NCBI GenBank assembly: GCA_030614585.1
Contig: JAUWTT010000079.1
Span: 1 to 10,878 of the forward strand
Length of the DNA stretch: 10,878 nt
Source: Acidobacteriota bacterium
GTDB taxonomy: Bacteria; Acidobacteriota; UBA6911; RPQK01; JAPXNP01
Direction: 5' to 3'
Positions 4,485-10,878 of this stretch are shown here, one piece after another. A program made the position numbers and the translations under genes. Every line of letters begins with the position of its first letter. Within the stretch, counting starts at the first letter, position 1. The notes under the pieces were generated by a model. The model was not told the DNA's origin. It saw only the letters and a list, made by a program, of their open reading frames with translations, and searched no databases.

Positions 4485-5869
4485 ATTATTTGCGAGGGTT
4501 GCTTGGCTTATTCCTTGGTGTCCTGATTTGCCTCGTGCTGGTCCCCGGACCTGTGGAGGCGAGTTCCACTCCCGCTCAGGCTGCTTTAGAGACGGCTCTG
4601 GCCTCGGGCGCCGCAGCGGTTCAGGCTCCTCGGCAGGGGGGGCATCTCCGTGTTTTGTGGGGGAAATCGCTGGTCATTAATTCACCGGAGCCGCTGAAGC
4701 GGGTCTCCGTCACGGATCCCAAGATTGCTTCTGCCATTATTATTTCGGACCGACAAGTTCTCATCCATGGTCAGAGCCCGGGAGTGGTGACATTCATGCT
4801 TTGGAATGAAGAGGATCAGGCTCAGTCATTTGACCTGAAGGTGGAGCTGGATCTTTTGTCACTCAGGGAGATGCTCAGTAAGATTCTGCCGGATGAGCCC
4901 ATCCAGGTCAGGCAGAGCGGTGACTCCGTAGTGCTGACGGGAATGGTCGATTCTGAGGCCAGCCTCACCCAGGCCGAGGCTTTGTCGACTACCGTTGCGC
5001 CCAGCGTGGTCAATCTACTGGGGGTCGAAGAAAAACACGAAGTCGTCATGCTGAAGGTGCGTATGGCTGAAGTGGATCGGGCTTTACTCAAGGAGTATGG
5101 TGTGAACTTCTTTAGCACCGGGTTCGGTAATACCATCGGAGTTGTCTCCACCCGGCAATTTTCCGCCGTAAGTGCTGTCGATTCAACTGGCGGAGCGGCC
5201 ACTGTTTCTGACCTGTTAAACCTTTTTATCTTTCGCCCAGACCTCGATCTGGGCATGGTTCTGAGAGCACTCGAGCAGAGCAATGTTGCCCAGTTACTTG
5301 CTGAGCCGAATATAATGGCTTTGGATGGGACTGAAGCAAGCTTTTTGGCGGGTGGTGAGTTTCCTTTCCCCGTTGTACAGGGAGGGACGAATTTCTCGTC
5401 TGTGACCATCCAGTTTAGGGAGTTTGGCGTGCGCCTCAATTTCACGCCTGAGATCCTGGACAACGAGCGCATCCGTTTAAAGGTGGCTCCAGAGGTCAGT
5501 GCGTTGGATTACTCCAATGCCCTCACGGTCTCAGGATTTGTCGTGCCTGCCATTAGCACACGGCGGGCTGAGACTGAGTTGGTACTCGCGAATGGTCAGA
5601 GTTTTGCGATCGCCGGTCTGATTGACCAGCGGTTGATTCAGGTCGCCTCAAAGATACCTCTCCTGGGGGATATTCCCTTTATCGGCAATCTCTTCAGGAG
5701 TAAGTCAATTGACAAGAACAATGCTGAGCTTTTGGTCACTGTGACGCCGCAGTTAGTGAGTACCATGACTGCCGATGACTTTCCTGACGACGTCGTGTTT
5801 CCCGAAGAATGGCTGCCCGTCGGAGTTCCTGAGGAGACCGCGCCTGATTCGGGAAGTGGCGGGGAGTAA
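4481..5869 (+). CDS. cpaC: Tad secretin CpaC/RcpA (462 aa)
   Basis: This is the outer-membrane secretin through which the Flp pilus exits. A signal peptide (1-27) ends VEA before SST. After an Ala-rich linker, a pilus-type N-terminal domain lies at about 55-122 (HLRVLWGKSLVINSP.., VLIHGQSPGVVTF). A BON-like domain follows at about 125-185 and the secretin domain at about 188-430. The secretin hallmarks are AEPNIMALDGTEASFLAGGE (274-293) and the late PLLGDIPFIGNLFRS (393-407). The C-terminal end is acidic. AAGGAG at 4468-4473 stands 7 nt before the ATG, which also overlaps the end of the extended cpaB frame, so the start is well supported. Its TadD-like lipoprotein partner is encoded at 10402. 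Length is normal for the family. Confidence 0.95.
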   Translation: MNYLRGLLGLFLGVLICLVLVPGPVEASSTPAQAALETALASGAAAVQAPRQGGHLRVLWGKSLVINSPEPLKRVSVTDPKIASAIIISDRQVLIHGQSPGVVTFMLWNEEDQAQSFDLKVELDLLSLREMLSKILPDEPIQVRQSGDSVVLTGMVDSEASLTQAEALSTTVAPSVVNLLGVEEKHEVVMLKVRMAEVDRALLKEYGVNFFSTGFGNTIGVVSTRQFSAVSAVDSTGGAATVSDLLNLFIFRPDLDLGMVLRALEQSNVAQLLAEPNIMALDGTEASFLAGGEFPFPVVQGGTNFSSVTIQFREFGVRLNFTPEILDNERIRLKVAPEVSALDYSNALTVSGFVVPAISTRRAETELVLANGQSFAIAGLIDQRLIQVASKIPLLGDIPFIGNLFRSKSIDKNNAELLVTVTPQLVSTMTADDFPDDVVFPEEWLPVGVPEETAPDSGSGGE

Positions 5870-5948
5870 CTCGAAGCAAAATACGGATCTACCAGGTGGT
5901 CGTTTTGAGGAACTTGACGTTTGTGATTAACGTAACTGGAGAGTATTC

Positions 5949-5978
5949 GAGAATATGGTCCCCTTTTGTGGGGCTCTC
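5949..5978 (+). promoter_or_regulatory. Stem-loop between cpaC and cpaE
   Basis: CCCC (5960-5963) / GGGG (5970-5973) closes a TTTTGT loop, with GAGA (5949-5952) / TCTC (5975-5978) as a possible outer stem. It ends 20 nt before the cpaE start in the 129-bp gap after cpaC. This gap is much wider than those between the later genes. It may tune expression of the cytoplasmic genes relative to cpaB-cpaC. No U-tract follows. Confidence 0.35.
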
Positions 5979-5998
5979 GTTAAGAGGTTAAATAGGAG

Positions 5999-7153
5999 AT
6001 GATTAAGATCGCTATAATAGCGCCTTCGTCAGAGGCGAAGGACGCAATCGCCAACAACCTTCCGAGAGGGGTGCGCGTTGTCGAATCCCTCGTGGCCGAT
6101 GGATTTAAGGAGTCTGCTCAGCAGGGGCGCTTGCGATCAGCGGCTCCTCAGATCGCTCTCGTGGAAACCGCAAATGCCGAAGACCTGGCGTTAGCTGTTC
6201 GATTGGTGCACCAGTTGCTGCCCGGTTCCTGGATCTTTGCCGTCTCTGAAAAGACGGACCCGGAACTCATCATTGAAACTGTTCGGGCCGGAGCACGTGA
6301 GTTCCTTACGAAACCTCTCGACCGAGCTGCGTTGGCAGAGGCCCTGGATCGTTTCATGGCTGAGAACAAGTCCGACCAGGCTGAGCCAGGTAAGGTTCTC
6401 AGTGTGACCTCGGCAAAGGGAGGAGCGGGCTCAACTTCGGTGGCGATCAATCTTGCGTCGGGTACCGCCGGGTTCCCGATGGCTCACGTGGCGCTGGTAG
6501 ACTTGATTTACCCGCTCGGGGACATCACAGCCTATCTGAATCTGAAGCCGAAATATACTCTGGCCGACGCTGTGAAGTCGGTTGGCCGTCTTGACCCCGT
6601 CCTTCTGGACACTTTTGTGAGCCAGTCAGGAGAGGTTTCTGTATTGGCCGGACCCGGGGAATTCGGGATGGGTCCGTCTTTTCCGATCGACACGGTTTCG
6701 AAGATTCTGAGTGTATTCCGTCAGGCTTACTCTCACACCATTGTGGATGCCTCCAGTGCAAGTGATGAGCAGTTGCTCCGGTTACTCTCTGAGGTCAGTG
6801 AATCGATTGTCGTGGTTTTGACTCCCGAGATACCCGCCCTGTGGCGCACGCTTCGCCTGCTGGAACTCATGGACTCTCATGGAGCCGGTGACAAAGCCAA
6901 GGTCGTTTTGAACCGCAGCCACAAGAAGGACGAGATCACTAGAAGAGACATCGAGAAGACTCTCGGGCGAGAGATCTTTTGGTGCTTGCCTAATGATTAC
7001 CGAGCTTCCATTGATGCCATCAATGCGGGGAAGCCTCTGGTGACAATGAACCATTCCGGCCTTGCAGGTAGTTTCAGGGAGTTTACTGAGAGGTTAACCG
7101 GGATGGAGTTCAAGCAGTCCAAGAAGGGCTTATTTGACTTTTTCTCTTCTTAA
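5999..7153 (+). CDS. cpaE: Tad pilus localisation ATPase-like protein CpaE/TadZ (384 aa)
   Basis: This is a cytoplasmic, MinD/ParA-like protein that in other bacteria places the Tad machine, usually at a pole. Residues 1-120 are a receiver-like domain: the conserved Lys is present (K105 in FLTKPLD), but the phosphoacceptor position at the end of strand 3 appears to be Glu56 (IALVE), so phosphorylation is unlikely. Residues 132-350 form the P-loop domain. The Walker A reads KGGAGSTS (140-147), lacking the lysine of the usual KGGVGKT, as in many TadZ proteins. D168 (VALVDL) and D250 (HTIVDAS) fit the Walker A' and B positions. AGGAG directly abuts the ATG and is too close to serve; AAGAGG at 5982-5987, 11 nt away, may be the real site. 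Confidence 0.93.
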   Translation: MIKIAIIAPSSEAKDAIANNLPRGVRVVESLVADGFKESAQQGRLRSAAPQIALVETANAEDLALAVRLVHQLLPGSWIFAVSEKTDPELIIETVRAGAREFLTKPLDRAALAEALDRFMAENKSDQAEPGKVLSVTSAKGGAGSTSVAINLASGTAGFPMAHVALVDLIYPLGDITAYLNLKPKYTLADAVKSVGRLDPVLLDTFVSQSGEVSVLAGPGEFGMGPSFPIDTVSKILSVFRQAYSHTIVDASSASDEQLLRLLSEVSESIVVVLTPEIPALWRTLRLLELMDSHGAGDKAKVVLNRSHKKDEITRRDIEKTLGREIFWCLPNDYRASIDAINAGKPLVTMNHSGLAGSFREFTERLTGMEFKQSKKGLFDFFSS

Positions 7154-7169
7154 GAACGATTGGTAAAAT

Positions 7170-8480
7170 ATGCAGGGAATTGAAGAGCACTCGGCAAATG
7201 ACCAATACATGCGGATCAAGACTGAACTCCATAAGACGATCTTGGAGGAAATCGATCTTGATAATCTGGATCGTGTCAACCGGGAGACGGCGTTACGTGA
7301 GACCCGTGGACTGATTCAGAAGACCCTCAAGCGTGAAGACACACCTCTTAGCTTCTCCGAACGGGAGAAGCTGGTCGACGAGATTTTGCACGAGTTGTTC
7401 GGACTGGGACCCCTTGAACCGCTGCTGGACGACCCGTCGATTTCGGATATCCTGGTCAATGGCCACGGCATGGTGTACGTTGAGCGCCACGGTATCCTCG
7501 AGAAGACAACCGTGCGCTTCAATGACGACGATCATTTGAAACGGATTATAGACAGGATAGTCTCTCGTGTCGGAAGGAGGGTGGACGAATCTTCCCCCAT
7601 GGTCGATGCGCGGCTGCAGGACGGATCCCGTGTCAATGCGATTATCCCGCCGCTGTCCCTGGTTGGGCCGGTCCTTTCGATTCGGCGGTTTGGAGTGGAT
7701 CCTCTAAAAGCTCAGGACCTGCTCGACAATGGAACCATGACAGCTCAGATGATGCAGGTGTTGCAGGCGGTTGTGGAGGGAAGGCTCAACGTTCTCATTT
7801 CGGGTGGGACCGGAGCTGGGAAGACAACTCTCCTGAATGTCCTGTCAGCCTCGATTCCTAGTTCGGAGCGAATAATCACTATAGAAGATGCTGCTGAACT
7901 CCAGTTGAAACAGGATCATGTGGTGCGGCTTGAGACCCGGCCTCCCAACATCGAAGGGAAGGGATCGATCAAGCAGCGTCAGTTGGTGGTGAATGCTCTC
8001 AGAATGAGGCCGGATAGAATCATCGTCGGGGAGGTCCGGAGTGAAGAGGCCATGGACATGCTCCAGGCGATGAACACCGGTCATGAGGGCTCCTTGACAA
8101 CGATACACGCGAACACGCCCCGCGATGCTTTAAGCCGATTGGAGACGATGGTCTCGATGGCTGGGCTGAACTTGCCTGATAAGGCGATTCGCCAGCAGAT
8201 CGCTTCTGCGATGGATGTCGTCGTTCAGATTTCCAGGTTAAGCGATGGTACTCGAAAGCTGACCCATATCTCCGAAATTACTGGGATGGAAGGTCCCGTG
8301 GTTACCATGCAGGACCTGTTCGTTTTCAAGCGGCAGGGTTTTGATGAGAACCGAAAGGTTAAGGGTAGTTTCACGTCAACGGGAGTCCAACCAAAATTTT
8401 CGGAGAAGCTCTTTGCGGCTGGTATCGAATTGCCTCCAGATACGTTTCTTTCCGAAGACTACTGGCCAGAGATCGGTTAA
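7170..8480 (+). CDS. cpaF: Tad pilus assembly ATPase CpaF/TadA (436 aa)
   Basis: This is a hexameric secretion ATPase of the GspE/VirB11 superfamily that powers Flp pilus assembly at the inner membrane. The N-terminal helical domain covers about 1-75. FGLGPLEPLLDDPSISDILVNG (from 77) is the typical N-terminal core. The nucleotide-binding motifs are in order: Walker A GGTGAGKTT (212-220), Asp box ITIEDAAELQL (236-246), Walker B region RIIVGEVRSEEAMDML (283-298) and His box GHEGSLTTIHAN (304-315). All key residues are present. The ATG at 7170 follows cpaE by 16 bp with no clear ribosome binding site, so translation may be coupled; Met14 is an alternative but has no better site. The stop is 2 bp before tadB. 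Confidence 0.96.
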   Translation: MQGIEEHSANDQYMRIKTELHKTILEEIDLDNLDRVNRETALRETRGLIQKTLKREDTPLSFSEREKLVDEILHELFGLGPLEPLLDDPSISDILVNGHGMVYVERHGILEKTTVRFNDDDHLKRIIDRIVSRVGRRVDESSPMVDARLQDGSRVNAIIPPLSLVGPVLSIRRFGVDPLKAQDLLDNGTMTAQMMQVLQAVVEGRLNVLISGGTGAGKTTLLNVLSASIPSSERIITIEDAAELQLKQDHVVRLETRPPNIEGKGSIKQRQLVVNALRMRPDRIIVGEVRSEEAMDMLQAMNTGHEGSLTTIHANTPRDALSRLETMVSMAGLNLPDKAIRQQIASAMDVVVQISRLSDGTRKLTHISEITGMEGPVVTMQDLFVFKRQGFDENRKVKGSFTSTGVQPKFSEKLFAAGIELPPDTFLSEDYWPEIG

Positions 8481-8482
8481 TT

Positions 8483-9454
8483 ATGAGTATCGAACTCCTG
8501 ACAGCTGCGATTTTTCTCGCCGTAGCCATCCTTCTTTTTGCCGGCCTGTACGTTGCCTTCATTGCTCCCGCCTCCGGGCGCCAGATGCGTCGCAGGCTAG
8601 CTGCTATACAGCAGACTGCTGAATATGATCTGGGCGAGGCCGAACTGCAGATTGTGCGCGACCGCACAATGAGCAGTAGTCCAGCACTGGACCGGATTCT
8701 GGTTCAGATGAAGTCCCTGAGAAAGTTGCAGCTGTATATCGCTCAATCCGGAATGGAAATTACCGTCATGACCCTCCTCGGGATTTCGTTCGGTTTGGCG
8801 GTTTTTACCTATCTGATCTGTGTGATTTTTCAGTTATGGATCTTCTCCGTGGTGCTGGCGGTTTGCTTCGCTTCGATTCCGGGCATCGTTGTCGGATACA
8901 AGCGGCACCGTCGGTTCTGGGACTTTGAGGCGCAGTTTCCAGATGCGTTGGAGATGCTTACGCGAGCTGTCAGGGCTGGGTACGCTTTTACCTCGGCACT
9001 CAGACTCATCGCTGATGAAATGCCGGAACCGGTTGCCGGGGAATTCCGCGCGACCTACGAGCAGCAGAATCTGGGTTTGCCGCTTCGGGACGCCCTCACA
9101 AATATGGGGGTCAGAGTCCCGTTACCAGATGTGCACATTTTCGTTTCCGCTCTTCAAATTCAGCGAGAAACAGGTGGAAATCTCGCAGAAATACTGGAGA
9201 ACCTGTCGGCTGTGGTGCGAGAGCGTTTCAAGCTCTTGCGCCAGGTCAGAGTCTACACAGCGGAGGGGCGGATTTCCCTTGTTATTCTGACCGCCGTACC
9301 TCCTTTTCTGGCCCTCCTGTTTATTCTGTTCAATCGACAATACCTGATGCCGCTCTTTACAGATCCGCTTGGTCAGAAGATGCTTGTTGGCGCAGTCATC
9401 CTTCAGATAATCGGTTTTCTCGTCCTCAAGAAAATCACAACCCTTAAGGTCTAG
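8483..9454 (+). CDS. tadB: Tad inner-membrane platform protein TadB (323 aa)
   Basis: This is an inner-membrane platform protein of the GspF/PilC superfamily that works with TadC and the CpaF ATPase. A membrane segment at 5-28 is followed by a basic region (33-39) and a soluble stretch. Paired segments lie at about 93-115 and 117-138, then the cytoplasmic T2SSF domain at about 150-262 (FPDALEMLTRAVRAGYAF, ETGGNLAEILENLSAVVRER), and two last segments at about 263-283 and 299-317. The ETGGNLAEIL motif is characteristic. It starts 2 bp after the cpaF stop with no strong ribosome binding site, which points to coupled translation. Its TAG stop overlaps the AGGAG that serves tadC. Confidence 0.95.
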   Translation: MSIELLTAAIFLAVAILLFAGLYVAFIAPASGRQMRRRLAAIQQTAEYDLGEAELQIVRDRTMSSSPALDRILVQMKSLRKLQLYIAQSGMEITVMTLLGISFGLAVFTYLICVIFQLWIFSVVLAVCFASIPGIVVGYKRHRRFWDFEAQFPDALEMLTRAVRAGYAFTSALRLIADEMPEPVAGEFRATYEQQNLGLPLRDALTNMGVRVPLPDVHIFVSALQIQRETGGNLAEILENLSAVVRERFKLLRQVRVYTAEGRISLVILTAVPPFLALLFILFNRQYLMPLFTDPLGQKMLVGAVILQIIGFLVLKKITTLKV

Positions 9455-9466
9455 GAGTTAATAGCC

Positions 9467-10396
9467 GTGAATGAATTGCTCCTCGTCATTCTAGTTTTTG
9501 CTGCGCTGTCTTTAGCAGTCTTCCTCATCTTTCTTCTGATCAGTCGTCGTGGTCCTAGAGTTGAAGAGCGAGTTCGCACGGATACTGGGAGTACCGAACG
9601 CCCCTCGGGCGCCGGCCCTCAGCAGTTCGTTAAGAAGTCTGAAGAGTTTCTGCGAAAGATTGGACAGATGGTTCCCCGGTCACCACAGGATCTGTCCTCC
9701 GAGGAACGGCGAATGCTACAGGCCGGCATCCGGCGTAAGGATGCAGTGTATCTGCTTTACGGAGTGAGGGTGATTCTGATCGGACTGTTCCTACTCTTGT
9801 TTGTTTACACGAAACACCTCTATCAGAACCCGTTACTGTACATTGTCCTTTCGATTCTGCTGGGGGCTCTCATCCCGGATCTGTGGTTGCGGCGAAGGGT
9901 CAGTCAGCGGAAGTGGCGAATCCAGATGGGACTTCCCGATTTCATGGATTTGTCCGTGGTATGCGTGGAAGCAGGGTTAGGATTGGATCAGACCATTCAG
10001 CGAGTCGGCAAAGAGATCCGAACCAGTTACCCGGACTTGAGTGGGGAATTGAGGCTTTATGGCCTTGAGGTGACGGCTGGGCGGAGTCGGTCGGAAGCTC
10101 TGCGCAACCTTGCCGGTCGAACGGGAGTTGACGACTTGAGAGGGTTGACGGCAGTCCTTATCCAGTCTGATCGTTTCGGTACGAGCATTGCCGACAGTCT
10201 ACGTATCTTTGCTGAAGACCTCCGTGTGAAGAGGAGACAGCGCGCTGAGGAAATGGCTGCGAAAATGGGAGTAAAGATGGTGCCACCGCTGGTCCTCTTT
10301 ATCTTTCCAGCCGTATTCGCCGTTATTTTGGGCCCAGCGATTGTCTTGATTGTTCGAAACATTTTTGAAGCTCTCGGTCGAGGACCAGGGGGATAG
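9467..10396 (+). CDS. tadC: Tad inner-membrane platform protein TadC (309 aa)
   Basis: This is the second GspF-like platform protein and presumed partner of TadB. Membrane segments lie at about 4-25, 95-113, 122-140 and 272-297. The T2SSF domain lies at about 150-270, with LPDFMDLSVVCVEAGLGLDQ (157-173) and FGTSIADSLRIFAEDLR (237-253), typical TadC hallmarks. The N-terminal loop (27-75) is charged and variable. The start is GTG at 9467: AGGAG at 9453-9457 lies 9 nt upstream, and an ATG at 9471 is out of frame. Spacing to tadB is 12 bp and to the next gene 5 bp, so they are very likely one operon. Confidence 0.95.
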   Translation: MNELLLVILVFAALSLAVFLIFLLISRRGPRVEERVRTDTGSTERPSGAGPQQFVKKSEEFLRKIGQMVPRSPQDLSSEERRMLQAGIRRKDAVYLLYGVRVILIGLFLLLFVYTKHLYQNPLLYIVLSILLGALIPDLWLRRRVSQRKWRIQMGLPDFMDLSVVCVEAGLGLDQTIQRVGKEIRTSYPDLSGELRLYGLEVTAGRSRSEALRNLAGRTGVDDLRGLTAVLIQSDRFGTSIADSLRIFAEDLRVKRRQRAEEMAAKMGVKMVPPLVLFIFPAVFAVILGPAIVLIVRNIFEALGRGPGG

Positions 10397-10401
10397 ATAA
10401 G

Positions 10402-10878
10402 ATGAAGAATAAAAGAGCTTTTCTTAACCTTCTGCTGATAGTTACGATCTCGCTTTCGGGATGTACGCAGAAACAAGTGGCTGTCCAGAACCCACAGTTG
10501 AAATCTAAAACCAAGTCTGCCTACGAAGAGACTTCTCCGGAACAACTTTCGAAAACGGTTCGAAGTGTTTCAAGGGTTACTGGTGCTGAGTACTCTGATA
10601 CGTTTGGAAGAATGGGGTCTTCCGGAGCTGAGATGGCAATCCTGAAGGGTCGGTTGCGCGAGAATCCTGACGATCGTGAGGCTCGAGAAAAGCTTGCGGA
10701 GCTGTGTTTTGCCAGAGGGGCCTATATCACTGCTCTTGAGCACTATAAAGCGCTGGCCGTACAGCTTCCAGATGACACCGATATTCAACTCGCCTTGGCC
10801 AAGACCTGGCGCGAGCTTAGAAACTATCCGTATGCCTTCAATCATGTGAAAAGGACGATTGAGCTGAATCCAAGATCG
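10402..10878 (+). CDS. tadD: TadD-like TPR lipoprotein, partial (159 codons, runs off the edge)
   Basis: The frame is open from ATG 10402 to the window end. The signal peptide is a lipoprotein type: KNKR, a hydrophobic core, then LSGC with Cys21 as the lipidated residue. From about residue 90 there are tetratricopeptide-like helices, for example NPDDREAREKLAELCFARGAYITALEHY and a following ALAKTWRELRNYPYAF..IELNP unit. TadD proteins are TPR lipoproteins needed for Tad pilus assembly, and some act in secretin localisation. Position directly after tadC (5-bp gap, GGGGG about 9 nt upstream of ATG) supports this. The C-terminus is missing, so a generic TPR lipoprotein cannot be excluded. Confidence 0.85.
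   Translation, partial: MKNKRAFLNLLLIVTISLSGCTQKQVAVQNPQLKSKTKSAYEETSPEQLSKTVRSVSRVTGAEYSDTFGRMGSSGAEMAILKGRLRENPDDREAREKLAELCFARGAYITALEHYKALAVQLPDDTDIQLALAKTWRELRNYPYAFNHVKRTIELNPRS

Overview
The window holds most of a Tad (tight adherence, type IVb / Flp) pilus assembly locus on the + strand. It is preceded by a divergently oriented multi-spanning membrane protein gene set among unusual intergenic repeats. The host is clearly a bacterium with an outer membrane, because a secretin and a TadD-like lipoprotein are present. The phylum cannot be fixed from the sequence. Base composition is moderate, and the 7-bp tandem repeats and imperfect palindromes between genes suggest a free-living, poorly cultured lineage with many intergenic repeats (an impression, not a demonstration).

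Layout. Positions 1-30 are the first ten codons (minus strand) of a gene whose start is identical to that of the complete minus-strand gene at 433-2004, so two paralogues appear to lie in tandem. A 129-bp block covering these starts and their upstream DNA is present at 1-129 and 1975-2103 with only two mismatches. Beyond each block lie heptanucleotide arrays and a roughly 138-bp element with two palindromes (170-307 and 2214-2350). From about 2450 to 3002 there is no convincing gene, but there is a promoter-like site (2723-2744) and a hairpin in the presumed flp leader. The Tad genes follow: flp pilin (3003-3212), a large nested stem-loop (3214-3291), then cpaB, cpaC, cpaE, cpaF, tadB, tadC and a tadD-like lipoprotein that runs off the right edge.

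How they work together. Flp is the pilin subunit. CpaF is the hexameric ATPase that drives assembly through the inner-membrane platform proteins TadB and TadC. CpaE/TadZ is the likely polar localiser. CpaC is the outer-membrane secretin, CpaB its periplasmic partner, and the TadD-like lipoprotein a likely assembly or pilotin factor. The prepilin peptidase (TadV/CpaA) and the minor pilins (TadE/F/G) are not in the window.

The most notable observation is in cpaB. The frame is closed by TGA at 4359-4361, but the same frame continues for 40 more codons with a proline run and what looks like the usual CpaB C-terminal tail. It then ends at a TGA overlapping the cpaC start codon. This looks like a nonsense mutation, a sequencing error or a readthrough/reinitiation site.
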